DNA of 64,000 nucleotides from Streptococcus sanguinis (GTDB lineage Bacteria > Bacillota > Bacilli > Lactobacillales > Streptococcaceae), in contig NZ_LR134002.1 of assembly GCF_900635155.1 (NCBI RefSeq), positions 1-64,000 on the forward strand. Direction: 5' to 3'. Of the stretch, positions 53,223-61,963 are shown one piece after another. Made by a program: the position numbers and the translations under genes. The first letter of the stretch is position 1, and every line of letters starts with the position of its first letter. The notes beneath the pieces are model-generated. The model was not told the DNA's origin, did no database searches, and was given only the letters and a program-made list of their open reading frames with translations.

Positions 53223-53789
53223 TTAAATTTGACTGGCCATTTGCCCGATTTTCTGCAGCATTTCTTGGCGTTGTTGGTCTGTTTTGCGTTCTACTCCGTT
53301 GAGCTCGGTCAGTTTGACTGGAGAAATACCACAAAATTTCAAGACTTGATTTTTAAGTACCTTGCCATAGTCTTGCATGAAAGGCAAGGCAAAAGCAGGT
53401 GTGTTGTGGCTGGCGATAATCCAGCCGGACTTGCCTTGCAGGTGGCCTTGGAGGCCAATTTTTTTATAAGAGTAAGCAAAGTCAGCCACAAAGACGCGGT
53501 CGATAAAGCCTTTGAGAATGGCCGGCATGCCGCTCCACCAGATAGGGAAAATGAAAATCAGATGGTCTGCCCAAGTAATCAAATCCCTGTATTTTGCCAT
53601 TTCAGGGTCTTTGTGCAGGTCACGGCGTCTATGTTCTTGGTCAAAGCGCAAAATCGGGTCAAAATTTTCAGCATACAAGTCCAAGGTTTTCACCTCGTGC
53701 TTTTTAGAAAGATTGTTTTGAACTTCTTTGAGAATAGCAGCATTGAAGCCAGTTGGGCTGGGGTGGGTGTAAATAATCAAGGTTTTCAT
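53223..53789 (-). CDS. Flavodoxin-fold NAD(P)H oxidoreductase
   Basis: This 188-residue protein fits the NAD(P)H dehydrogenase (quinone)/flavodoxin_2 family: MKTLIIYTHPSPTGFNAAIL (FMN phosphate loop), then ITWADHLIFIFPIWWSGMPAILKGFIDRVFV, the typical FIFPIWW-GxPAxLKGfiDrv motif. It probably reduces quinones or electrophiles with FMN. It overlaps the TetR gene by 4 bases and is co-transcribed with it, so the substrate or stress that releases TetR likely induces it. Confidence 0.88.
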   Translation of the reverse strand: MKTLIIYTHPSPTGFNAAILKEVQNNLSKKHEVKTLDLYAENFDPILRFDQEHRRRDLHKDPEMAKYRDLITWADHLIFIFPIWWSGMPAILKGFIDRVFVADFAYSYKKIGLQGHLQGKSGWIIASHNTPAFALPFMQDYGKVLKNQVLKFCGISPVKLTELNGVERKTDQQRQEMLQKIGQMASQI

Positions 53790-54382
53790 GATCGTTCTCC
53801 TTTGATATAAATGTCAAGCATGTGCTCAATCGTGCTTTGGATGGCTTGAGGATCAAGGTCTTGTCCGATGGGACTGTTGGCTAGAACGGCTAGGCCTGTG
53901 ATAAAGCTCCAAAAGTGAAAAAGGCTTTCCGCTTCGCTATTGCTAAAATTTTCCTCCTCGCGAAGCTTTAAAACAAGCTCCTTAAATTTATCAAATCCAG
54001 GCAAGTCCGACTCCAAGAGAATGGTGTCCTGCGCCACCTTCATATATTTAAAAGGGAATTTGATAAAGAGAGCTTCGAAAAAATGAGGGTAGGTCTTAGC
54101 AAAAATAATGAAATTAAGACCAAGCTGGGTCAGCTGATCACGCGCAGAACCTGTCGCATCAATCTTTTCATTGATTTCCTGATTGAGAAAGAGCGAAAGC
54201 TGGGTCAAAACCACCTTAAGGTAGCCTTCCTTGCTCTCAAAATGGCGGTAAGGGCTGCCGTGAGTTACACCGCAGGCCTTGGCAACAGTCCTGAGCGAAA
54301 GCTGTTCAATTCCGTGTTTTCCGATTTCGTCAATCCCTGTTTGGATGAGCTGTTCTTTCAGCTGGGCAGTATTGCGTTTCAT
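53786..54382 (-). CDS. TetR-family regulator
   Basis: A 198-residue TetR/AcrR repressor with an N-terminal helix-turn-helix (about 15-55: IDEIGKHGIEQLSLRTVAKACG, then VTHGSPYRHFESKEGYL) and a helical ligand domain. It probably represses itself and the adjacent oxidoreductase through the direct repeats at 54397-54439. Its inducer is unknown. Confidence 0.92.
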   Translation of the reverse strand: MKRNTAQLKEQLIQTGIDEIGKHGIEQLSLRTVAKACGVTHGSPYRHFESKEGYLKVVLTQLSLFLNQEINEKIDATGSARDQLTQLGLNFIIFAKTYPHFFEALFIKFPFKYMKVAQDTILLESDLPGFDKFKELVLKLREEENFSNSEAESLFHFWSFITGLAVLANSPIGQDLDPQAIQSTIEHMLDIYIKGERS

Positions 54383-54396
54383 GTATCTCCTCCAAA

Positions 54397-54453
54397 AGTA
54401 TACACTGTCTAGTTATCTATCTTTAGTATACACTGTCTACTTTTTCTTGTCAA
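54397..54453 (-). promoter_or_regulatory. tetR promoter with duplicated operator
   Basis: Minus-strand TTGACA (54448-54453) and TATACT (54425-54430) are 17 bp apart. A 15-base direct repeat TAGACAGTGTATACT occurs twice (54397-54411 and 54425-54439, offset 28 bp). The second overlaps the spacer and -10; the first lies between promoter and start. This fits autorepression by TetR. Confidence 0.75.
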
Positions 54454-54493
54454 CTAATTTGATGCTTTCTTCTATTCTAGGATGTGGCAGAAT

Positions 54494-54546
54494 TTGCTTT
54501 CGGTAAGATAAAATGTTAAAATAACATTAAAATGATAGCGCTTTCT
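54494..54546 (+). promoter_or_regulatory. dhaK promoter with cre-like site
   Basis: TTGCTT (54494-54499) and an extended -10 TGTTAAAAT (hexamer 54517-54522) are 17 bp apart. ATGATAGCGCTTTCT at 54532-54546, just downstream of the start point, fits the cre pattern with one mismatch, implying CcpA repression on preferred sugars. Confidence 0.65.
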
Positions 54547-54598
54547 TTTTGGGGCAAGTTGCTCATTTTAGAGAAGCGCCGAGAAACGGAGGACACCT

Positions 54599-55588
54599 AT
54601 GAAGAAAATTATCAACGACCCAACAGCGGTTGTGGACGAGATGCTGGACGGCTTGGCCTATATTCACAGCGATTTGGTTTATCGGGTGGAGGGCTTTGAT
54701 ATCATTGCCCGCAAGAGTGAGAAGACAGGCAAGGTTGGCCTGATTTCTGGCGGTGGCAGTGGTCATGAGCCTTCCCATGCTGGCTTTGTCGGTGAGGGCA
54801 TGCTGTCGGCGGCTATCTGCGGAGCGGTCTTTACTTCACCAACACCTGATCAGGTCTTACAGGCTATCAAGGAAGCAGATGAGGGAGCCGGAGTCTTCAT
54901 GGTGATTAAGAATTACTCCGGTGACATCATGAACTTTGAAATGGCTCAGGAAATGGCTGAGATGGAAGGGATTGAGGTGGCTAGTGTCGTCGTAGATGAC
55001 GATATCGCAGTGGAAGACAGCCTTTATACTCAAGGTCGCCGCGGAGTGGCTGGTACCATTCTTGTCCATAAGATTCTAGGGGATGCGGCGCGTGCAGGCA
55101 AATCTCTGACTGAAATCAAGGCACTAGCTGATGAGCTGGTCAAACATATTCACACGGTTGGCTTGGCTCTGAGCGGGGCGACCGTACCGGAAGTCGGCAA
55201 GCCTGGTTTTGTTTTGGCTGATGATGAGATAGAGTTCGGCATTGGCATCCATGGTGAGCCAGGCTATCGCAAGGAAAAGATGCAGCCTTCTAAGGACTTA
55301 GCCAAAGAATTGGTCGAAAAGCTCAGTCAGTCTGTCGAGCTCAAATCTGGCAAGAAAATTGGTATCCTCATCAATGGTATGGGTTCAACACCGCTCATGG
55401 AGCAGTATGTCTTTGCGGCCGATGTAGCAAATCTTCTGGCAGATGTTGGAGTCGAAGTTGTCTATAAAAAGCTGGGTAATTACATGACCTCCATTGATAT
55501 GGCAGGGATTTCTCTGACCTTTATCGAGCTGGACCAGCCAGACTGGCTGACAGCTCTCAACAGTCCTGTCACGACAGCCGCTTGGTAA
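54599..55588 (+). CDS. dhaK: Dihydroxyacetone kinase subunit DhaK
   Basis: DhaK binds dihydroxyacetone covalently through a His and passes it to DhaL for phosphorylation. The 329 residues show [21 protein letters not shown] near residue 46, [12 protein letters not shown] near 103, and the substrate-binding segment [13 protein letters not shown] with the His near 220. dhaK-L-M are contiguous, the PTS-dependent type; DHA would feed glycolysis as DHAP. Confidence 0.96.
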   Translation: MKKIINDPTAVVDEMLDGLAYIHSDLVYRVEGFDIIARKSEKTGKVGLISGGGSGHEPSHAGFVGEGMLSAAICGAVFTSPTPDQVLQAIKEADEGAGVFMVIKNYSGDIMNFEMAQEMAEMEGIEVASVVVDDDIAVEDSLYTQGRRGVAGTILVHKILGDAARAGKSLTEIKALADELVKHIHTVGLALSGATVPEVGKPGFVLADDEIEFGIGIHGEPGYRKEKMQPSKDLAKELVEKLSQSVELKSGKKIGILINGMGSTPLMEQYVFAADVANLLADVGVEVVYKKLGNYMTSIDMAGISLTFIELDQPDWLTALNSPVTTAAW

Positions 55589-55598
55589 GGAGGTGCTT

Positions 55599-56177
55599 AT
55601 GGACGCAGCAAGAGCAAAAAAATGGATGCAGTTGTTCAACGATAAGATCCAGGACCAGAAAGCCTATCTGTCTGACCTTGATACACCCATCGGTGATGGC
55701 GATCATGGTGGCAATATGGCCAGGGGAATGGCAGCAGCAGTAGAGAGTCTAGCTGCTAAGGACTTTGCCAGTGCGGCTGAGGTTTTTCAGGCTGTTTCCA
55801 TGCAGCTGATTAGCAAAGTGGGCGGTGCTTCCGGACCTCTCTATGGCTCGGCCTTCATGGGAATGGCCAAGGCTGAAAAAGACGGCAAAGACCTGTCGGA
55901 AATCATCCAAGCTGGTCTGGACATGATTCAGAAGCGGGGCAAGGCTGTGCCAGGCGAGAAGACCATGGTGGATGTCTGGTCGGGGATTCCTGTTTCTCTG
56001 CAGTCTGGAGACTTGACGCATGAAAAGATTGGATCCCTAGTGGAAGCGACCAAAGATCTGAAAGCGACTAAGGGGCGGGCTTCCTATGTCGGGGAGCGCT
56101 CTATTGGTCATCTCGATCCCGGTTCTGCTTCATCCGGTCTCCTCTTTGAGGCTCTTCTAGAAACGGAGGCAGACTGA
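55599..56177 (+). CDS. dhaL: Dihydroxyacetone kinase subunit DhaL
   Basis: DhaL carries the bound ADP cofactor and transfers phosphate from DhaM to DHA on DhaK. The 192 residues contain DTPIGDGDHGGNMARGM (Mg-binding Asp residues near 30-37), GGASGPLYGSAF and GRASYVGERSIGHLDPGS. AAGGAGG at 55587-55593 places the start at 55599, after an in-frame GTG at 55593. It overlaps dhaM by one base. Confidence 0.95.
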   Translation: MDAARAKKWMQLFNDKIQDQKAYLSDLDTPIGDGDHGGNMARGMAAAVESLAAKDFASAAEVFQAVSMQLISKVGGASGPLYGSAFMGMAKAEKDGKDLSEIIQAGLDMIQKRGKAVPGEKTMVDVWSGIPVSLQSGDLTHEKIGSLVEATKDLKATKGRASYVGERSIGHLDPGSASSGLLFEALLETEAD

Positions 56178-56551
56178 TGGCAGATACTGGTATTCTTATC
56201 ATTTCTCATTCCAAAAACCTGGCCCAAGGTTTGTTTGACCTCATTTCGCAGGTGGCGGCAGATGTGGCCATCAGCTATGTAGGCGGGCTAGAAGACGGCA
56301 GCATCGGGACCAGCTTTGAAGGGATTCAGGCAGCTTTAGATGCCAATGACAAGGACATTATTTTGGCCTTTTTCGATCTGGGCTCGGCTCGGATGAATCT
56401 AGAAATGGTCGCAGACTTTTCTGACAAGGAAATCATTATCAATAATGTTCCCTTAGTAGAAGGCGCTTATACGGCTGCTGCCCTTCTTCAGGCTGGGGCA
56501 GATTTGCCTAATGTTTTGCTTCAGGTTCGTGAATTAGAAATAAAAAAATAG
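56177..56551 (+). CDS. dhaM: PTS-dependent phosphotransfer subunit DhaM
   Basis: DhaM is a mannose-type EIIA-like protein that takes phosphate from HPr and gives it to DhaL-ADP. The 124 residues are a single-domain form with the active His11 in ILIISHSKNLAQG. It lacks the HPr and EI-like extensions found in E. coli DhaM. The one-base overlap with dhaL implies translational coupling. Confidence 0.94.
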   Translation: MADTGILIISHSKNLAQGLFDLISQVAADVAISYVGGLEDGSIGTSFEGIQAALDANDKDIILAFFDLGSARMNLEMVADFSDKEIIINNVPLVEGAYTAAALLQAGADLPNVLLQVRELEIKK

Positions 56552-56611
56552 CTGGTTTTCTGAAGACTTGATAAACGACTTTATTTGCAAAATAAGGAAC
56601 ATTTTATATCG

Positions 56612-56640
56612 AAAAGTTGGGATTCAATCTCAGCTTTTTT
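56612..56640 (+). terminator. Terminator after dhaM
   Basis: AAAGTTGGGAT pairs with ATCTCAGCTTT around TCA, then TTTTTGC. From here to the IS30 end (56641-56768) the sequence is AT-rich with nothing else recognisable. Confidence 0.75.
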
Positions 56641-56768
56641 GCTTTATCATTATACTAATTTTCAGGGAAACAGCCAGTGTTTCTTATTTTTTCTTCTTTA
56701 GAATAATTGAAAAATAGAACAAAACAATAAACTGTGCTTACTTTTTGACAGAATTCACTTTTTAATGA

Positions 56769-57823
56769 GATAAATTGTAAAATATAGTGCAACAAAAAAC
56801 CCATAGGTTCTCAAATCGTGTAAACTGTAAGTAACCACACAAACAGACACGAGGAAATCCTATGGGCTACTTACATATTACCATAATTGATCGTCTAAAG
56901 ATAGAAGCATATCTTGAAGCAGGTTTTAATCTGTCCTATATTGCAACTAAGTTAGGTTTCCACCGTTCATCAATTAGCCGAGAAATCAAACGGTGTCCAA
57001 ATAAATATTCTGCCGAAGAAGCACAAAGGCAATATGAGGAATTATCTAGACTTAAGGGAAGGAAAACTGCATGTACTTCACAGATGAAGAAAGATATAGA
57101 ACGTCATTTAAAAGCATCTTGGTCACCCGAGCAGATTCATGGGCGTTATCAGTACGAAAATAAGCCAATCATATCGTTTAAAACGATTTATAATTGGATA
57201 TATAATGGGCAACTCGAAGTTAGTTTAGAGACGTTAAGACGAAAAGGTAAAACACGTGAACCTCGTGAGACTAGAGGGAAATTCATTATTGGTAAACCTA
57301 TTTCCAAGCGACCTAAAGAAGTGAAGAACAGGCAAAATTTCGGTCATTGGGAATTAGATACCATGGTTTCTTCCAGAGGGAAAAGCAAAGGATGCTTGGC
57401 TACATTTGTAGAGCGCAAAACACGTTTTTATCTGGCATTTAAAATACCTGACCGATCAGCTAGATCAATGTTTTCAGCCATAGAAACACTTCAGAAGATT
57501 TTTCCTAAGAACTTTTTAAAAACATTTACATCAGACAGAGGAAAAGAATTTGCTTGTTATCCTCAAGTGGAAGCTTTAGGAATAGACTTTTACTTTGCGG
57601 ACGCTTATTCATCTTGGCAAAGAGGAAGTAATGAAAATTCAAATGGTTTGCTTAGAGAATATTTTCCTAAGAGAACTAATCTAACCGACATTACTGATGA
57701 ATCGTTAGTAAATGCTTTACTTGCTATAAATCACCGTCCAAGAAAATGCTTAGGTTACAAAACAGCATTTGAGGCACTTATGGATGAATTTTAGATTTGT
57801 TGCACTTTTTATTGCAATTTATC
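56769..57823 (+). mobile_element. IS30-family insertion sequence, copy 2
   Basis: A 1055-bp element with the same ends as copy 1 (GATAAATTG inverted repeats), flanked by the direct 4-base repeat ATGA at 56765-56768 and 57824-57827. Orientation is opposite to copy 1. Inserted between the dha terminator and the GntR gene, it breaks no evident gene. Confidence 0.92.
56862..57794 (+). CDS. IS30-family transposase (copy 2)
   Basis: Intact 310-residue DDE transposase whose sequence is the same as the copy at 16000-16932, with catalytic D166, D225, E258 and the same helix-turn-helix. A coherent pair of copies with intact ends suggests the element can still move, or moved recently. Confidence 0.95.
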   Translation: MGYLHITIIDRLKIEAYLEAGFNLSYIATKLGFHRSSISREIKRCPNKYSAEEAQRQYEELSRLKGRKTACTSQMKKDIERHLKASWSPEQIHGRYQYENKPIISFKTIYNWIYNGQLEVSLETLRRKGKTREPRETRGKFIIGKPISKRPKEVKNRQNFGHWELDTMVSSRGKSKGCLATFVERKTRFYLAFKIPDRSARSMFSAIETLQKIFPKNFLKTFTSDRGKEFACYPQVEALGIDFYFADAYSSWQRGSNENSNGLLREYFPKRTNLTDITDESLVNALLAINHRPRKCLGYKTAFEALMDEF

Positions 57824-57847
57824 ATGAACAAAAGTTTTTAGAATGGA

Positions 57848-57876
57848 TTGCAAATTGGTATAGATAGACTTATAAT
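57848..57876 (+). promoter_or_regulatory. Orphan promoter next to IS30 copy 2
   Basis: TTGCAA (57848-57853) and TATAAT (57871-57876) are 17 bp apart, reading rightward towards the GntR 3' end, where no plus-strand gene begins. It could produce a short RNA ending at the convergent terminator around 57905-57935. Confidence 0.45.
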
Positions 57877-57904
57877 AGATATAAGTACATAAGATGAAAC
57901 AAAA

Positions 57905-57936
57905 AAACGACAGCCGATTAGAAGCCATCGTTTTCA
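57905..57936. terminator. Terminator of the GntR gene
   Basis: On the minus strand AACGATGGC pairs with GCTGTCGTT (one internal mismatch pair) followed by TTTTTTG. On the plus strand the same hairpin ends in GTTTTC. Confidence 0.6.
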
Positions 57937-57939
57937 ATC

Positions 57940-58656
57940 TTAGTGGTCCCGATTGCAGGAAATGAACTTGATCTTGAAGAAGTCGCCGCGTTTGTAAGTT
58001 TCGCTGTACTCTAAGATCTGTCCAGTGCTTTCCAGCTGGGTAATCTTCACCTGATGAACGGTCGGGAAGTTGGTATCAACTTCCAGCACTTTCGCAACAT
58101 CTTTTGGTGTTGGGAAGACAATTTCATTGGTCTCTTCAAAATGCTCATCATTCATGTGAATGTGGTAGTCAGTTTTGAAGCGGTTGTAGATAGAGCTGTA
58201 GTAGTCCATATCTGGATAGTTAGGATTGATGTACTGCTCAGGGATATAGGTTTGGTGATAGATATAGACTTTATCGCCAGTCCGTCTGATCCGGTCGATC
58301 TTATAGTAGAACTGCGTTGGTGCTAGTTCTAGCTTATCTAAGATTTTCAGGTCATTCCCGCGTTTAATGGAGAGAACAGTCACCTTATCTTTTTGGATAG
58401 GGAAGGTCTCAACGTCAGAAAATTCCACCAGTTTGTGCTTTCTTGCACGTGAAACGAAGGTTCCCTTGCCTTGTTGGCGGATGATGTAACCATCGTTGGC
58501 CAGTTCATTCAAAGCGCGGACAACGGTAATGGAGCTGACATTAAACATCTGAATCAGCTCAGCCTCTGTGTAAAACTTATCGCCATTTTCAAATTTGCCA
58601 GAAATGATTTGCTGCTTGAGCTCATCTTTGATTTGTTGGTATTTTGGAATAGCCAT
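57940..58656 (-). CDS. GntR-family (HutC-type) transcriptional regulator
   Basis: This 238-residue regulator has an N-terminal winged helix (IPKYQQIKDELKQQIISG, then FNVSSITVVRALNELANDGY) and a UTRA ligand domain (about 90-235: FYKIDRIRRTGDKVYIYHQTYIP). HutC-type GntR proteins sense sugars or sugar phosphates. It is divergent to bgaC and most likely controls the bgaC-PTS operon, as in the corresponding pneumococcal locus. AGAGAGG before the ATG at 58656 decides the start over an in-frame GTG at 58665. Confidence 0.9.
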   Translation of the reverse strand: MAIPKYQQIKDELKQQIISGKFENGDKFYTEAELIQMFNVSSITVVRALNELANDGYIIRQQGKGTFVSRARKHKLVEFSDVETFPIQKDKVTVLSIKRGNDLKILDKLELAPTQFYYKIDRIRRTGDKVYIYHQTYIPEQYINPNYPDMDYYSSIYNRFKTDYHIHMNDEHFEETNEIVFPTPKDVAKVLEVDTNFPTVHQVKITQLESTGQILEYSETYKRGDFFKIKFISCNRDH

Positions 58657-58719
58657 TTTGTTCACCTCTCTTTTTTTACTTTTCTTACTTAAGATTTTAA
58701 CATATTTTTAAAAAAAATG

Positions 58720-58777
58720 TTGACATTTATGCAAAAATTTATTATATTAATATTAATAAGAGATGAAAGCGGTTTTA
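58720..58777 (+). promoter_or_regulatory. bgaC promoter, palindrome and cre-like site
   Basis: TTGACA (58720-58725) and TATATT (58743-58748) are 17 bp apart. TATTAATATTAATA at 58745-58758 is a perfect 14-bp palindrome overlapping the -10, a plausible operator for the GntR protein. ATGAAAGCGGTTTTA at 58763-58777 fits cre with one mismatch. Confidence 0.65.
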
Positions 58778-58795
58778 TACCTGAGGAAACATCAG

Positions 58796-60583
58796 ATGGC
58801 AAGATTCAAAATTGGTCATTCCTTCTGTTTGGATGATCGGGAGTTTAAGATTTTATCGGGAGCCATTCACTATTTTCGGGTACAGCCTGAGGATTGGTAT
58901 CATTCCCTTTATAATCTCAAAGCTCTGGGCTTTAACACAGTGGAGACTTATCTTCCCTGGAATATGCACGAACCCCAAAAAGGTGTCTTTAATTTTCAAG
59001 GGATTTTAGATATTGAGGCATTTTTACAGACGGCTCAGGATTTGGGACTTTATGCCATTATCCGCCCTTCGCCTTTTATCTGCGCGGAGTGGGAGTTCGG
59101 TGGTCTGCCGGCCTGGCTGCTCAATGAAAATATGCGCATCCGCTCATCAGATGAAGCCTTTCTGCAGGCCGTAGCCAGCTATTATGACGAGCTGCTGCCG
59201 CGACTGACTCCAAGGCTGCTGGACAATGGGGGCAATATCCTCATGATGCAGGTGGAAAATGAGTACGGTTCTTATGGGGAAGACAAGGCCTACCTGAGAG
59301 CAATCAGACAGCTCATGGAAGAGCGCGGTGTGACCTGTCCGCTCTTCACATCAGATGGACCTTGGCGGGCCACACTGAAAGCCGGTACACTGATTGAAGA
59401 TAATCTCTTTGTGACAGGAAATTTCGGCTCCAAGGCAGATTATAACTTTGGTCAGATGCAGGAATTCTTTGACGAGCATGGCAAAAAGTGGCCACTCATG
59501 TGTATGGAGTTCTGGGATGGCTGGTTCAATCGCTGGAAAGAACCTATCATCAAGCGAGATCCAGACGAGCTGGCTCAAGCTGTTCACGAAGTGCTCCAGC
59601 AGGGCTCAATCAATCTCTATATGTTTCATGGCGGTACCAACTTTGGCTTCATGAACGGCTGTTCGGCCAGAGGTGTCATTGACCTGCCACAGGTAACTTC
59701 CTATGACTATGATGCTCTACTCAATGAGCGTGGCAATCCGACGGATAAGTACTATGCAGTCCAGAGGATGCTGAAAGAGCATTATCCAGAGTATCCACAG
59801 ATGGAGCCGCTGGTGAAAGAGTCTTTTGAACTCAGGAATATCCCGCTCAGTCAGAAAGTTAGTCTCTTTGAGACATTGCCAGACTTGGCTCAGCCTATCG
59901 AAAGTCTCTATCCGATGAAGATGGAGGAGTTGGGGCAAAATGTCGGCTACCTGCTCTATCGAACTTGGGCTAGTTGGGATGCTGATCAGGAAAGGCTCCG
60001 TGTCATTGATGGCCGCGACCGTATGCAGCTCTATGTGGACGGTCAGCACATAGCAACCCAGTACCAGACAGAAATCGGTCAGGATATCATGGTGGACGGC
60101 CAGAAAAAGACAGAGCACCAGATTGATATTTTGATGGAGAATATGGGTCGGGTCAATTATGGCCACAAGCTCTTGGCAGATACCCAGCAGAAGGGGATTC
60201 GCACAGGTGTCTGCAAGGACCTGCACTTCCTGCTTGACTGGCAGCATTATCCATTGCCGCTGGACCATCCAGAAAAGATCGACTTTTCAAAAGGGTGGCA
60301 GGAAAAGCAACCAGCTTTCTACGCTTTTGACTTTAAAATGAAAGCGCTTAAAGATACTTACCTGGATCTGTCCGACTTTGGCAAGGGCGTCGTCTTTGTC
60401 AACGGTGTCAGCATTGGCCGTTTCTGGAATGTCGGACCGACCTTATCGCTCTATATCCCGCACAGCCTGCTCAGAGAAGGCGACAATCGCATTATTATCT
60501 TTGAGACAGAAGGGATCTACAGCGAAACCATTCACTTAGTTAACCAACCTACATTTAAAACAATAAAGGGGGAAAATCTATGA
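58796..60583 (+). CDS. bgaC: Beta-galactosidase BgaC (GH35)
   Basis: A 595-residue GH35 beta-galactosidase without signal peptide, hence cytoplasmic. The catalytic acid Glu is in MMQVENEYGSYG (near residue 158) and the nucleophile in LMCMEFWDGWFN (near 234). Pneumococcal BgaC cleaves beta-1,3-linked galactose from N-acetylhexosamine, and the same length and locus suggest the same specificity here. A longer start at 58763 is inside the cre-like site; AGG in TGAGGAAAC supports 58796. It overlaps the IIB gene by 4 bases. Confidence 0.92.
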   Translation: MARFKIGHSFCLDDREFKILSGAIHYFRVQPEDWYHSLYNLKALGFNTVETYLPWNMHEPQKGVFNFQGILDIEAFLQTAQDLGLYAIIRPSPFICAEWEFGGLPAWLLNENMRIRSSDEAFLQAVASYYDELLPRLTPRLLDNGGNILMMQVENEYGSYGEDKAYLRAIRQLMEERGVTCPLFTSDGPWRATLKAGTLIEDNLFVTGNFGSKADYNFGQMQEFFDEHGKKWPLMCMEFWDGWFNRWKEPIIKRDPDELAQAVHEVLQQGSINLYMFHGGTNFGFMNGCSARGVIDLPQVTSYDYDALLNERGNPTDKYYAVQRMLKEHYPEYPQMEPLVKESFELRNIPLSQKVSLFETLPDLAQPIESLYPMKMEELGQNVGYLLYRTWASWDADQERLRVIDGRDRMQLYVDGQHIATQYQTEIGQDIMVDGQKKTEHQIDILMENMGRVNYGHKLLADTQQKGIRTGVCKDLHFLLDWQHYPLPLDHPEKIDFSKGWQEKQPAFYAFDFKMKALKDTYLDLSDFGKGVVFVNGVSIGRFWNVGPTLSLYIPHSLLREGDNRIIIFETEGIYSETIHLVNQPTFKTIKGENL

Positions 60584-61056
60584 CAATAGTAGGTGCACGT
60601 ATCGATGGACGTTTGATCCATGGACAGGTAGCCAATCTTTGGACTACCAAGCTTAACATTTCACGCATTATGGTGATTGACGATGAGGTAGCTGAAAACG
60701 CTATCGAAAAGAGCGGGCTCAAGCTCGCAACGCCAGCTGGTGTGAAATTAAGTGTCTTGCCAATTGCTAAGGCAGCAGAAAATATTTTGGCCGGCAAGTA
60801 TGATTCACAGCGACTCTTAATTGTCGCTCGCAAGCCAGACCGTTTTCTGCGGTTGGTCGAAGCTGGTGTTCCGCTGGAAACGCTGAATGTCGGCAATATG
60901 TCTCAGTCAGACGAAACTCGCTCCATTACCCGCTCTATCAACGTGGTAGATGCAGATGTTGAAGCCTTTCACAAGCTGCACGAAAAAGGAGTCAAGCTGA
61001 CTGCGCAAATGGTTCCCAACGATCAGGTTGAGGACTTCATGAAGTTATTAAAATAA
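60580..61056 (+). CDS. Mannose-family PTS IIB component
   Basis: The 158-residue EIIB of the mannose family has the phosphorylated His14 in RIDGRLIHGQVANLW. It receives phosphate from IIA (62786) and passes it to the sugar entering through IIC-IID. Order IIB-IIC-IID-IIA after bgaC matches the pneumococcal galactose/N-acetylgalactosamine-related system (gadVWEF-like). Start ATGA overlaps the bgaC stop. Confidence 0.92.
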   Translation: MTIVGARIDGRLIHGQVANLWTTKLNISRIMVIDDEVAENAIEKSGLKLATPAGVKLSVLPIAKAAENILAGKYDSQRLLIVARKPDRFLRLVEAGVPLETLNVGNMSQSDETRSITRSINVVDADVEAFHKLHEKGVKLTAQMVPNDQVEDFMKLLK

Positions 61057-61081
61057 GACAAAATTTTAGGAGGACATTGTT

Positions 61082-61963
61082 ATGATACAATGGTGGCAAA
61101 TTTTACTACTCACTTTGTACTCAGCTTATCAAATCTGTGATGAGTTGACCATCGTTTCGTCAGCAGGATCACCTGTATTTGCTGGATTCATTACTGGCTT
61201 GATTATGGGTGATTTGACAACCGGTTTGTTTATCGGTGGTAGCCTGCAATTATTCGTTCTTGGTGTAGGAACATTTGGTGGGGCTTCTCGTATTGATGCG
61301 ACATCAGGTGCCGTTCTTGCAACAGCCTTTTCCGTAGCACAAGGCATTAAGCCAGAGTTGGCTATTGCGACAATCGCAGTACCGGTAGCAACTTTGTTGA
61401 CTTACTTTGATATCTTAGGCCGTATGACAACGACTTATTTCGCACACCGTGTGGATGCAGCAATTGAACGCAACTATCTCTTGGGTGCACTTCCTTGGGC
61501 TCTGTCTCGTGCTCTCCCAGTCTTTCTGGCTCTGGCATTTGGTGGAACATTTGTTCAAGCGATAGTAGATGGTGTTGCTGGTGTGAAATGGCTGGCTGCA
61601 GGTTTGACACTGGCTGGTCGTATGCTTCCAGGACTCGGGTTTGCTATCTTGCTTCGTTACCTTCCAGTTAAACGCAATCTTCATTACCTAGCTCTTGGTT
61701 TTGGCTTGACTGCTATGCTGACTGTTCTTTACTCAAACATTCAAACTTTGGGTGGGGCTGTATCTAGTATTGTTGGAACTCTTCCAAAAGATGCTGCGAT
61801 CACATTTGCCAACAACTTCAAAGGCTTGTCTATGATTGGTGTAGCTATCTTTGGTATCTTCCTTGCAGTACAGCATTTCAAATACAGCCAAAGAACAGTA
61901 GCTGCTGCTCCAGCTGCTAGCACAAAATCAGAAAGTGAGGAAATTGAAGATGACGAACTCTAA
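61082..61963 (+). CDS. Mannose-family PTS IIC component
   Basis: The 293-residue multi-pass EIIC shows ICDELTIVSSAGSPVFAGF and TGLFIGGSLQLFVLGVGTFG, typical of the mannose/sorbose IIC permease, and a cytoplasmic tail rich in Glu and Ser. AGGAGG at 61070-61075 supports the start. It overlaps the next gene (IID) by 14 bases. Confidence 0.92.
   Translation: MIQWWQILLLTLYSAYQICDELTIVSSAGSPVFAGFITGLIMGDLTTGLFIGGSLQLFVLGVGTFGGASRIDATSGAVLATAFSVAQGIKPELAIATIAVPVATLLTYFDILGRMTTTYFAHRVDAAIERNYLLGALPWALSRALPVFLALAFGGTFVQAIVDGVAGVKWLAAGLTLAGRMLPGLGFAILLRYLPVKRNLHYLALGFGLTAMLTVLYSNIQTLGGAVSSIVGTLPKDAAITFANNFKGLSMIGVAIFGIFLAVQHFKYSQRTVAAAPAASTKSESEEIEDDEL

Noticed and set aside
53229..53810. A 193-codon ORF antisense to the flavoprotein gene
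   Set aside because: The opposite strand encodes a clear NAD(P)H oxidoreductase; this ORF has no domain signature.
57894..57965. A 23-residue ORF starting MKQKNDSRLEAI downstream of the orphan promoter
   Set aside because: It has no ribosome site, overlaps the GntR 3' end on the other strand and spans its terminator.
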